7,848 nt of DNA. It comes from an uncultured Anaerobutyricum sp. (lineage in GTDB: Bacteria > Bacillota > Clostridia > Lachnospirales > Lachnospiraceae). The DNA is taken from NCBI RefSeq assembly GCF_934307085.1, contig NZ_CAKRCF010000076.1, positions 1 to 7,848 of the forward strand, read 5' to 3'. Of the stretch, positions 1 to 6,460 are shown in pieces; the first letter of the stretch is position 1, and every line of letters begins with the position of its first letter. The translations under genes and the position numbers were made by a program. The notes beneath the pieces are model-generated. The model was not told the origin of the DNA and searched no databases. It worked only from the letters and a program-made list of their open reading frames with translations.

Positions 1-48
1 TGGGCAAAATGGAGCGTTTAGCACAACGGAACAAAATAGGATATTTTT
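1..48 (-). repeat. Partial copy of a dispersed palindromic element
   Basis: Read on the minus strand, this stretch matches the left half of the long-hairpin element at 4198-4345. The block TTGTGCTAAAC, then two differing bases, then TCCATTTTGCCCA is shared (24 of 26 identical). The flanking AAAATATCC and TTTTG blocks of the arm also match. The copy is cut by the window edge, so the other arm would lie to the left of position 1. It sits about 75 bases past the stop of the MarR gene, so it could act as the 3' end or terminator region of that operon. The similarity is seen directly; the role is inferred. Confidence 0.6.
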
Positions 49-122
49 ATGTTTCTTATCTAAAGACTTCTGAAAATCCGGCTACAGTGTCTTAAATAAC
101 GGTGTCTGTTCAAATCGACAAA

Positions 123-632
123 TCAGAATTCCCCTGTTTTATCTATTATCTCATCTACCAAAATCGAACAAAACTCACTGTAATAATAGAGAAACTTATG
201 CATATCTTTTTCTCCCATTCTCTCTTTTACCCTCTCTAAGAGTGAGAAGCATTTCTCTAATTCTTCGGTGATGAGTTCACGGCCAGCCTGGGTAAACTGT
301 ACTTTGACGTAGCGATGATCTTCTTCGCTGCTTTTCATTGCCAGATAACCTTTGCGCTCTAAGTTATGGAGCATGCGGGATACGGCTGGTCTTGACAGTT
401 TCATTGCATCCCCGATATCAGATGGAATGACGAATGCTTTCGCCAGTAACAGGCGGCGCAGAGTGAGTAACATTGTCAGCTCCCCTGAGGGGATGTTACA
501 CATCTGCTGAAACTGTACATTTGCCTTTCGCATCTGAATGATTAATTGTTGATAGTCCTCTAAAGTCACTTTTTGTTCTGCTGGCGGCTCGCCTTCCGAC
601 CATTCAGAACTACCTGTGCCTTGCCTTTTCAT
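123..632 (-). CDS. MarR-family winged-helix transcriptional regulator
   Basis: A 169-residue protein of normal MarR length. The helix-turn-helix is at about residues 71-97 (SDIGDAMKLSRPAVSRML then LERKGYL). It is followed by a typical wing at 101-114 with the EEDHRYVKV pattern (family consensus D-x-R). Flanking helices at both ends would form the dimer interface. The first 20 or so residues are polar and probably disordered. The start at 632 is supported by an excellent site, GGGGAGG, five bases upstream. The gene lies only 17 bases after the citrate synthase stop on the same strand, so the two are almost certainly co-transcribed. MarR proteins usually repress their own operon and respond to a small ligand. 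The palindrome at 2040-2065 is the obvious candidate operator. The ligand cannot be told from the sequence. Family call very sure; target inferred. Confidence 0.93.
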   Translation of the reverse strand: MKRQGTGSSEWSEGEPPAEQKVTLEDYQQLIIQMRKANVQFQQMCNIPSGELTMLLTLRRLLLAKAFVIPSDIGDAMKLSRPAVSRMLHNLERKGYLAMKSSEEDHRYVKVQFTQAGRELITEELEKCFSLLERVKERMGEKDMHKFLYYYSEFCSILVDEIIDKTGEF

Positions 633-649
633 ATTTCCTCCCCAAAATA

Positions 650-2017
650 TTATTTAATAATTCTGTCCTTCATTGGAACATATTCTTTATCCATCGCTAC
701 ACTCTGGTATGCCGGGCGGATGATTTTATCGCAGTTCATAAGCTCTTCTAATCGGTGTGCGCTCCAACCGACCATACGTGCAACGGCAAACATTGGTGTG
801 AATAGTTGGTCTGGAAGTCCCAGGATTCGATACATGAATCCGCTGTAGAAGTCAATATTTGCACTTACACCTTTATAGATACGGCGTTTTTGCTGAATTG
901 TTTCCACTGCAAGCTTCTCCACTCTGTCATAAAATTCGAACTCTTCATCGTAACCCTTCTCCCTTGCAAGCTTATCAAGGAATCCCTTGAAAATTCTTGC
1001 TCTTGGGTCGGAGATAGAATAAACGGCATGTCCCATTCCGTAGATTAATCCGCTATGGTCAAATGCTTCTTTATTAAGAAGTTTCAGGAGATAGTTTTTA
1101 ATCTCGTCTTCGTCCTTCCAGTCCTTCACTTCCTGCTTCATCTCATCAAACATATGGACAACCTTGATGTTTGCACCACCATGTTTTGGTCCCTTTAAAG
1201 AGCCAAGTGATGCGGCCATCGCAGAATAAGTATCTGTTCCGGAAGATGTTACTACATGATTGGTAAAGGTAGAGTTGTTACCACCGCCATGATCCATATG
1301 AAGTACAAGGGCAATGTCTAAAACTCTCGCTTCGAGTGGTGTATACTTTTTATTTGGACGAAGCATACGTAAAATATTCTCTGCTGTAGAAAGTTCCTGC
1401 TTAGGAGAATGAATGTAAAAACTCTTACCTTCTACATAATGATTATATGCCTGATATCCATAAACCGCGAGTAATGGAACGGTACTTGTAAGCTGTAAAC
1501 ACTGACGAAGTACATTCGGTACGGAAATATCATCTGCCATATCATCATATCCGTATAAAGTCAGCACACCTCGCTGTAATGTATTCATCATATCCTTACC
1601 TGGTGCTTTCATAATAACGTCACGTACAAAATTCGTTGGCAGTGTACGGTAACTTCCAAGAAGATTCTGAAATGCCTGTAATTCCTGATTCTGCGGTAAA
1701 CGTCCAAAAATAAGCAGATATGCCACTTCTTCATAGCCAAATCTCTGCTCCGCTACAAATCCGTCTACCAAATCGTGAATGTCGTAACCGCGATAACGCA
1801 GCTCTCCATCGCAGGGAACCATCTTTCCATCGACTTCTTTGGAAGAGGTGATGGTGGAAATATCCGTAAGTCCTGCCAGTACACCTTTACCGTTCACATC
1901 ACGAAGACCTCGCAGTACATGGTACTGGTCATACAGGCCTGAAGGAATCTGTCCGTGTTCCATAGAAAGCGCAGCCAAATCCTGCAGTTCCTGTGTCATC
2001 ATTGAGTATTCATTCAT
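650..2017 (-). CDS. gltA: Citrate synthase (citrate/2-methylcitrate synthase family)
   Basis: A 455-residue cytosolic enzyme condensing acetyl-CoA with oxaloacetate to give citrate. In fermentative clostridia this mainly feeds 2-oxoglutarate and glutamate synthesis. The catalytic set is present: His243 in HMDHGGGNNST, His279 in GPKHGGAN, and Asp389 in ANIDFYSG (equivalent to His274, His320 and Asp375 of the pig enzyme). The GMGHAVYSISDPRA block is at about 327-340. The N-terminal RYRGYDIHDL segment at 74-83 is also standard for the family. The start at 2017 has AGGTGAT a few bases upstream. It is the first gene of an operon with the MarR regulator and has its own near-perfect promoter at 2068-2096. 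A 2-methylcitrate synthase role cannot be excluded from sequence alone, but no prp-type neighbours are visible. Confidence 0.95.
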   Translation of the reverse strand: MNEYSMMTQELQDLAALSMEHGQIPSGLYDQYHVLRGLRDVNGKGVLAGLTDISTITSSKEVDGKMVPCDGELRYRGYDIHDLVDGFVAEQRFGYEEVAYLLIFGRLPQNQELQAFQNLLGSYRTLPTNFVRDVIMKAPGKDMMNTLQRGVLTLYGYDDMADDISVPNVLRQCLQLTSTVPLLAVYGYQAYNHYVEGKSFYIHSPKQELSTAENILRMLRPNKKYTPLEARVLDIALVLHMDHGGGNNSTFTNHVVTSSGTDTYSAMAASLGSLKGPKHGGANIKVVHMFDEMKQEVKDWKDEDEIKNYLLKLLNKEAFDHSGLIYGMGHAVYSISDPRARIFKGFLDKLAREKGYDEEFEFYDRVEKLAVETIQQKRRIYKGVSANIDFYSGFMYRILGLPDQLFTPMFAVARMVGWSAHRLEELMNCDKIIRPAYQSVAMDKEYVPMKDRIIK

Positions 2018-2039
2018 TCTATCACCTATTCTTTCTTGG

Positions 2040-2065
2040 TTAACAATGTTAGTTAGCTATGTTAA
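2040..2065. promoter_or_regulatory. Imperfect palindrome, probable MarR operator of the citrate synthase operon
   Basis: TTAACA at 2040-2045 and TGTTAA at 2060-2065 are perfect inverted arms around a partly symmetric TTAGTTAGCTA-type centre, the size and style bound by MarR dimers. It lies immediately downstream of the -10 box at 2068-2073, overlapping the predicted transcription start, where a bound repressor would block initiation. Because the operon encodes a MarR protein, autoregulation is the simplest reading. Confidence 0.55.
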
Positions 2066-2067
2066 TT

Positions 2068-2096
2068 ATTATATAAAAAAAATTTTGCTTTGTCAA
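2068..2096 (-). promoter_or_regulatory. Sigma-A promoter of the citrate synthase-MarR operon
   Basis: On the minus strand TTGACA (2096-2091) and TATAAT (2073-2068) are separated by exactly 17 bases, both full consensus, with a T-tract in the spacer. Predicted start of transcription is near 2061, giving a leader of about 44 bases. Confidence 0.85.
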
Positions 2097-2331
2097 ATTT
2101 ATCACATGACAGGGATTAGATATGTAAACTATATTAATTAAGTGCCCATTACCTGTAGGATGCCACCGAAAACTTACTTAAATGATTTTTCAGGCACACT
2201 CCAACTCATGTACAATTTGTTCTGACAATATTTTACCCTGCTTATAAGTAGTTTACGCAAAAACCCTGTCTTTTACCACCAAAATTTTATGTAATGTGTA
2301 CAAGTTTTTTCTGTTTTAAAACATTTGTCTG

Positions 2332-2340
2332 TGCTATACT
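2332..2340 (+). promoter_or_regulatory. Extended -10 promoter candidate for pepA
   Basis: TGCTATACT fits the extended -10 form TGnTATAAT with one mismatch. No good -35 box is found 17 bases upstream, which is tolerable for extended -10 promoters. Transcription would start near 2347. Confidence 0.4.
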
Positions 2341-2414
2341 AGAGATAATTATATAAATGGGTCTTTATGCATATCACACTTTATATATAATAAGCTTTAT
2401 ATAAGGGGAGTATT

Positions 2415-2435
2415 ATGCACTTTTCCCGATTTTAA
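2415..2435 (+). other. Possible six-codon leader ORF (MHFSRF)
   Basis: The sequence AAGGGGAG lies four to five bases before an ATG, followed by five sense codons and TAA. The ribosome binding site is as strong as those of the real genes here. The ORF is inside the predicted pepA leader. It is too short for any composition test and may be chance. Confidence 0.2.
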
Positions 2436-2646
2436 TGCAGCTTGTAGTTGTTTTAATAACATTAGCGAAGACAGTTACAGAAAGGTTTCTCACAGTTTTA
2501 TGTCACTTATAGTTATTTTAATCTTTCTACCTGTATTCCGTATTAAGGTTCTGTAAATGAATTTTATAGGATTTTTCTGTGATTTAAATAATTACCATGC
2601 ACATTGTTACAAATTTAAAATATTTTTAGAAAGGAGCGTATCATTT

Positions 2647-4122
2647 ATGCAAATACAACGTCTCGTAGATTTAGAGGACTACGAATTTGATACATTGCTC
2701 GTCACATATAATCATAAAAATCGTCTGAGTATCGAACTGGGGAAGGTAAGTGAAATCTTTGAAAGTCTTCAGGCTGATGGTCTTGTTGGCGGAAGTAAGG
2801 TATATGGTCTTCGTGGAAAGGATTTTTCTTATCAGGGACAGCCTTATTATAACCTGATTTTTATCGGTATTCCTGAAAAGGCAACCCCAAGAAGATTTCA
2901 GCTGCAGTTTGGCCAGGCTATGAAGGAAGCAAAGCGTTTTCATGGTAAAAATCTTCTTATGACCGCAATTGGTGAAGATGTTTCCTACTGGTTAAGTTCT
3001 GCTATGAAGGGACTTCTCCTCGCTGACTATTCCTTTGACAAATACATTTCCGATAAGCCAGAATCTCCTGAACTGCATCTTGGAATTCTGACTGGAATTG
3101 ATTCTGCATCCTTTAAGAAGGAAGAACAGTACACAAGAATGATGGCTAAGGCTGTCACAACCGCTCGTGACCTGGTAAATGAACCGGCGAACGTTATGAC
3201 TCCTGCCACTCTTGCAGCTAAGGCAAAAGAAATCTGTGAAAAGAACAACATTAAGTGCACGATTCTCGAAAAGCAGGATTGTGAAGCTCTCGGCATGAAT
3301 TCTTATTTGGCAGTTGCCCGCGGTTCTAAACAGTCTCCTAAGTTCATCGTTATGGAATATAACGGTCGTGTTACTGACGATGAAAAGATTGCCTTAATCG
3401 GTAAAGGACTCTGCTTCGATTCCGGCGGATATAATTTAAAACCGGGCAATGCTATGAAGGGTATGCACGGTGATATGGGCGGTGCAGCCGCAGTAATCGC
3501 TGCTATGGGTGCTATCGCTGAAGCAAAGCTTGGCATTAACGTAACTGCTGTCATTCCTGCCTGTGAAAATATGATTTCCGGCAAGGCAATGAAACCAGGT
3601 GATATTGTTAAGTCTATGAATGGTAAATATATCGAAGTTGTCAATACAGATGCAGAAGGTCGTATGGCACTTGTTGATGCTATCACTTATGCTATCCGTG
3701 AATGTGGAGCTACAACATTAATTGATGTAGCTACTTTAACCGGTGCCTGCGTTGTAGCACTTGGTGACCGCTACACTGGAGCATTCAGTAACAGTGACGA
3801 ACTCATGGCTAAGATTGTCCAGGCATCTATCCTCGCAGGAGAAAATATCTGGAGACTCCCTATGGGTGATGAAGAATACGATAACTTAAATGCGTCTACT
3901 GTCGCTGACATCGCAAACTGCGGCAAGAAGTGTGGTGCAACTGCAGCTGCAAGATTCTTAGGTGAATTTGTTGAGAAGAAGCCTTGGGTACATCTTGATA
4001 TTGCTGGAACATCTGAATCCGATGAAGACACCGAGATTTACTCTAAAGGTGGAACCGGTGCTGCAACAATGTTGCTTTATGAAGTAGTGAAGTTGATGGA
4101 AAAACCATATAAGAGTTATTAA
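2647..4122 (+). CDS. pepA: Leucyl aminopeptidase, M17 family (PepA-like)
   Basis: A 491-residue cytosolic metallo-aminopeptidase that removes N-terminal residues from peptides, normally as a hexamer with two metal ions per active site. All seven key residues of the bovine lens enzyme align with conserved spacing: Lys253 and Asp258 in GKGLCFDSGG, Lys265, Asp276, and Asp335, Glu337 and Arg339 in NTDAEGR. The NEPANVMTPATLA block at about 178-190 is the usual start of the catalytic domain; residues 1-170 form the variable N-terminal domain. I chose the ATG at 2647 because AAAGGAG stands about ten bases before it. An in-frame ATG at 2557 would add 30 residues unlike the family and has no ribosome binding site. 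It is monocistronic and faces the M14 peptidase gene tail to tail. Confidence 0.94.
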   Translation: MQIQRLVDLEDYEFDTLLVTYNHKNRLSIELGKVSEIFESLQADGLVGGSKVYGLRGKDFSYQGQPYYNLIFIGIPEKATPRRFQLQFGQAMKEAKRFHGKNLLMTAIGEDVSYWLSSAMKGLLLADYSFDKYISDKPESPELHLGILTGIDSASFKKEEQYTRMMAKAVTTARDLVNEPANVMTPATLAAKAKEICEKNNIKCTILEKQDCEALGMNSYLAVARGSKQSPKFIVMEYNGRVTDDEKIALIGKGLCFDSGGYNLKPGNAMKGMHGDMGGAAAVIAAMGAIAEAKLGINVTAVIPACENMISGKAMKPGDIVKSMNGKYIEVVNTDAEGRMALVDAITYAIRECGATTLIDVATLTGACVVALGDRYTGAFSNSDELMAKIVQASILAGENIWRLPMGDEEYDNLNASTVADIANCGKKCGATAAARFLGEFVEKKPWVHLDIAGTSESDEDTEIYSKGGTGAATMLLYEVVKLMEKPYKSY

Positions 4123-4197
4123 AATTCTTATTTGTAGAGCCAAGCAGACACCGCTATAAAGGCAGTGGCAGCCAGATTACCAGAAGTAATATTGAAC

Positions 4198-4345
4198 AGA
4201 GAGACTAAAATATCCCCTTTTGAGCTGTTGTGCTAAACATTCCATTTTGCCCAGTAAAACAGAAACTTCACAGTAACGAATGCGAAGTTTCTATGGTCAA
4301 AATTCCACAGCACAAAGACTCAAAAGGGGATATTTTAGTCTCTCT
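4198..4345. repeat. 148-bp long-hairpin (MITE-like) element, likely bidirectional terminator
   Basis: The outer arms 4198-4224 and 4319-4345 are perfect 27-base inverted repeats (AGAGAGACTAAAATATCC at the left start). Inside them nest TTGTGCT/AGCACAA (4228-4234 with 4309-4315), TTTTG-x-CCA with TGG-x-CAAAA, and AGAAACTTC/GAAGTTTCT (4261-4269 with 4284-4292) around a 14-base loop. It lies between the convergent ends of pepA and the M14 peptidase gene. The transcript of either strand would end the hairpin with a U-rich tail, so it could terminate both genes. A second partial copy at 1-48 shows that it is a dispersed family, so it may be a miniature mobile element reused as a terminator. It encodes nothing. 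Confidence 0.75.
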
Positions 4346-4415
4346 TTCTTATAGAATCTTTTATAGGATTTTGCTTTATAACGTTGTCTATTACCAGCTC
4401 AACAGCTCAGATTTT

Positions 4416-5414
4416 TTAATCAAATAACTGGGCTTCTCTGATTACGACGTTTTTATTTTTTCTCCATATGGATGAAAATTCACTTCCACTTAACGGTGCA
4501 ACTCCTCTCCCTACTTCAAGAGTGATGCATGGAATTTTTCTTCCATATAAGAAGTATTCGCGGGAGCAGCCTCTTGCTGCTGATATGGATTCTGTTGGCA
4601 TAAGGCGATACCCGGTAAGTTTTTTTGCTAGTCTGTACATTCTGGTTGTTGTACTTTTTACCTTTTTTGTTGCGTTTCCAGCACATCTGCCATAAAGAAT
4701 GGAACCTGTGGAGTGGTAACTTACTACTCCGGTTATTCTTCCCCGATTCTGAACACGATTTACCCATTTTACAAGTGCCTGTACTTCTTTTTCACTGGCT
4801 GCTTTCGGCCCACGATATCCTGATGCACCCTTTTTTCCTGCACGTTTAAATGCAATGTTCCAGTTTCTGTTTAAATCTACACCTCGTGCGTTGGCTTTCC
4901 ATCTGCTGGAGCTTCCACCCATCTTTTTAAGTGCTTTACGCAGGTTCTTATTACGAATCGCATTAAAACCTTTCTGACTGATGGCTGTTCCGTCCGGATT
5001 ACAGGATGGAATGTAATGAATTGCTACTTTATCTAACGTATAAGAAAGCCTTGTTCCATTTATCTTTCTATTATAATTACTTAAATAATATTCAATCTGC
5101 TTCATGCATAGCTGTGTTGTCATATGCTCTCTCGCATGAAGATTCGCGATGACAAGAAGATGTTTTGAAGCATCTGGATTACCAATGACTACTTCATATA
5201 AATTCCTTCTATCTGCACTCTGTCCAATTATATTCACCTTACAGTGTTCGCTGTATTTACTTTCAAGCTGCTTTAAATCTTTCTGTAATTCACTGTATGT
5301 ATAGTTCTTTTTACCAGAAGAAACTATTGCTGCATTTGCAGTTACACCCTGTGTTGTAAAGCCAATACAGCAAATTAAAAGAGCAGTAAATATCCAGCTT
5401 AACATTTTTTTCAT
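4416..5414 (-). CDS. Secreted M14-family zinc carboxypeptidase
   Basis: A 332-residue exported peptidase. The N-terminus (MKKMLSWIFTALLICCIGF, then a TANA cleavage region at about 25-28) is a classic signal peptide. The M14 active site is complete, counting from this start: zinc ligands His93 and Glu96 in HAREHMTTQ, NPDG at about 139-142, substrate-binding Asn182-Arg183 in ARGVDLNRNWN, third zinc ligand His234 in SYHSTGS, and the catalytic Glu300 in ITLEVGRG. I prefer the ATG at 5414 over the one at 5429: GGGAG stands eight to nine bases ahead of it, and the signal peptide then begins normally with MKK. Members either trim peptides or cut peptidoglycan stem peptides (gamma-D-glutamyl-diamino acid type); the sequence does not decide. 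A 30-codon gene lies 63 bases upstream on the same strand and may share its transcript. Confidence 0.92.
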   Translation of the reverse strand: MKKMLSWIFTALLICCIGFTTQGVTANAAIVSSGKKNYTYSELQKDLKQLESKYSEHCKVNIIGQSADRRNLYEVVIGNPDASKHLLVIANLHAREHMTTQLCMKQIEYYLSNYNRKINGTRLSYTLDKVAIHYIPSCNPDGTAISQKGFNAIRNKNLRKALKKMGGSSSRWKANARGVDLNRNWNIAFKRAGKKGASGYRGPKAASEKEVQALVKWVNRVQNRGRITGVVSYHSTGSILYGRCAGNATKKVKSTTTRMYRLAKKLTGYRLMPTESISAARGCSREYFLYGRKIPCITLEVGRGVAPLSGSEFSSIWRKNKNVVIREAQLFD

Positions 5415-5477
5415 GTTACTTTCTCCCATTTTCCTTTTATTTCCTCTTATCGTCTTTCATTTTCTCTTTTCCATTTA

Positions 5478-5570
5478 TTATTTTTTCTTTGTGTATGCTT
5501 TTACGAAATTGTATACAAGACACGCTGCAACAATTACTGCCGCCATTGTCAGAAAATCTCCTAATGTCAT
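5478..5570 (-). CDS. 30-residue single-pass membrane peptide, unknown function
   Basis: ATG at 5570-5568, TAA at 5480-5478. AAGGAGGG ends seven bases before the ATG, one of the best ribosome binding sites in the window. The peptide starts MTLGDFLTM, continues with a hydrophobic stretch (AAVIVAACLVY, about residues 10-20), and ends basic, NFVKAYTKKK. This short, polar N-terminus / membrane helix / Lys-rich tail layout is seen in type I toxins, holin-like toxins and other small membrane proteins of Firmicutes. I do not recognise the exact family. It lies just upstream of the M14 gene on the same strand and downstream of a structured leader and an extended -10 promoter. A toxin role is a guess. 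Existence of the gene is fairly likely because codons, site and peptide layout agree. Confidence 0.6.
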   Translation of the reverse strand: MTLGDFLTMAAVIVAACLVYNFVKAYTKKK

Positions 5571-5590
5571 AATATCCCTCCTTTTGCTAA

Positions 5591-5656
5591 TTACCTCCAT
5601 AGGCTTTAGTGACATCCTCCCCACCTGCAGGACGGAGTCTTCTTGCTATAGGAGGA
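5591..5656 (-). other. Structured leader of the small membrane-peptide gene; resembles an IS200/IS605 right end
   Basis: On the minus strand CCTCC-T-ATAG (5655-5646) pairs with CTATGGAGG (5602-5594), nine pairs with one bulge, enclosing a C/G-rich inner region around the palindrome CCTGCAGG (5624-5631). The closing arm contains a GGAGG, so folding would hide one ribosome-binding-like sequence; the real AAGGAGGG of the peptide gene lies outside. The run AAGAAGACTCCGTCC then GGTGGGGAGGATGTCAC resembles, from memory, the hairpin plus TCAC found at the right end (omega-RNA 3' end) of IS200/IS605 elements. No tnpA or tnpB is present, so if related it is a relic or an adopted structure. Confidence 0.4.
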
Positions 5657-5680
5657 TAAAACTAGAAATATATAGAAATT

Positions 5681-5689
5681 AGTATATCA
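5681..5689 (-). promoter_or_regulatory. Extended -10 promoter candidate for the peptide/M14 unit
   Basis: Read on the minus strand, TGATATACT matches the extended -10 form TGnTATAAT with one mismatch. The -35 region is weak. Transcription would begin near 5674, just after the terminator at 5729-5770, and give a leader of about 100 bases before the 30-codon gene. Confidence 0.45.
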
Positions 5690-5728
5690 TATTCAAGAGA
5701 AAAATAATAGAATGAGAAATATAAACAC

Positions 5729-5770
5729 AAAAAAAGAGAGCATCTTGACTACAAATTCCAGATGCTCTCA
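5729..5770 (-). terminator. Intrinsic terminator of the repeat RNA
   Basis: On the minus strand an 11-base perfect stem (GAGAGCATCT-type arms at 5760-5770 and 5736-5746) with a 13-base loop is followed directly by seven U residues (5735-5729). This is a textbook rho-independent terminator in the minus direction. In the plus direction no U-run follows, which fixes the orientation of the unit. Confidence 0.88.
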
Positions 5771-5771
5771 C

Positions 5772-5795
5772 TACTGATTTTCAATTATGTCCAAC
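5772..5795 (-). other. Possible seven-codon ORF after the last repeat copy
   Basis: The isolated copy at 5805-5810 has, nine bases after GGAGG, a TTG followed by GAC ATA ATT GAA AAT CAG and TAG. It is the only good copy with a potential start codon. Right after it the terminator begins. It could be chance. Confidence 0.15.
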
Positions 5796-6121
5796 GGACT
5801 ATACCTCCTGTTTCCCTTTTAACTTTAAGCTAACCTTCCATGGTATATATAATTATTATCAGTCACTCCTTCTATCTTCTACAAAAGGATTATGATTTAT
5901 AAAATACCTACTTCTGATTCCTTAAAATCTCCGGTTATATTATTCATCTCTTTTTCGGGTGATTATTTCTTTGAATTATAAGCTGATTCCTGGATTCTCT
6001 AAGTTCTCCTTCTTACTACTACTGTAAGTGTTATCCTATTGATATTATCCACTCGCAACCTCTAAACTTTAAATCTGCAATCTCACTTAAATTCTGAAGT
6101 TTATGTTTTTGTCGGTCTATA

Positions 6122-6460
6122 CCTCCTGCTATAGTATCGTTTCGAATCTTAGCTTAAGTTTTTGTTGGACCGTACCTCCTGTTTTAGTATCGTTTCCTAA
6201 ATCTTAAAACTTAACTGTTTGGCGGTCTGTACCTCCTGCTATGGTATCGTTTCGAGTCTTAGCTTAAGTTTTTGTTGGACCGTACCTCCTGTTTAGTATC
6301 GTTTCCTAAATCTTAAAACTTAACTGTTTGGTGGTCTGTACCTCCTGTTTTAGTATTGTTTTTAAATCTTAAACTTAACTTTCTGGTGGTCTGTACCTCC
6401 TGTTATTAATATGTTACTAATCCGAGATAAAACTTATGTTTTTGGTGGTCCGTACCTCCT
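6122..6460 (-). repeat. Tandem repeat array, ~55-bp units in alternating types
   Basis: Successive AGGAGG cores are 59, 55, 56, 53, 57 and 53 bases apart, reading the minus strand from 6460. Two unit types alternate. One has core-distal GUACAGACC and the stem GUUUUA...UAAAAC; the other has GUACGGUCC and the stem GCUA...UAGC. The two 110-base pairs of units (about 6346-6238 and 6237-6128) are nearly identical, so the array grew by duplication of a dimer. The linker core GAAACGAUAC is conserved in both types. Confidence 0.9.

Larger units (their letters stand above)
2097..2646. other. Intergenic region and long 5' leader of pepA
   Basis: About 550 bases between the divergent citrate synthase and pepA genes with no convincing longer gene. 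It holds the candidate pepA promoter at 2332-2340, a six-codon ORF with a strong ribosome binding site at 2415-2435, and two similar blocks (TTGTAGTTGTTTTAAT near 2441 and TTATAGTTATTTTAAT near 2505) that form an imperfect direct repeat about 65 bases apart. Two TGTACAA motifs lie near 2209 and 2296. If the promoter is right, the pepA leader is about 300 bases, long enough for regulation. I see no riboswitch family I can name and no clear terminator. Confidence 0.4.

Noticed and set aside
60..122. Intrinsic terminator directly after the MarR gene
   Set aside because: GTGTC blocks here are direct, not inverted, repeats, and no stem with a U-run is visible. The palindromic element at 1-48 is the better candidate.
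2500..2556. 18-codon hydrophobic ORF in the pepA leader
   Set aside because: The nearest AAAGG lies about 14 bases before the ATG, too far, and the hydrophobic composition is expected of T-rich DNA.
2557..2646. 30-residue N-terminal extension of pepA from the ATG at 2557
   Set aside because: No ribosome binding site, residues unlike the M17 family, and a strong AAAGGAG directs the start at 2647.
3303..3686. 127-codon minus-strand ORF
   Set aside because: Lies wholly inside pepA in another frame, with no ribosome binding site and no recognisable domain.
4468..4849. Plus-strand ORFs opposite the M14 gene
   Set aside because: Shadows of the catalytic-domain coding sequence on the other strand.
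5415..5429. Upstream ATG of the M14 peptidase (adds MGESN)
   Set aside because: It would place polar residues in front of a normal signal peptide, and the GGGAG needed for the downstream ATG at 5414 overlaps it.
6122..6460. CRISPR array
   Set aside because: Repeats recur about every 55 bases, but the segments between the cores are themselves near copies of one another rather than unique spacers, and no cas gene is nearby.
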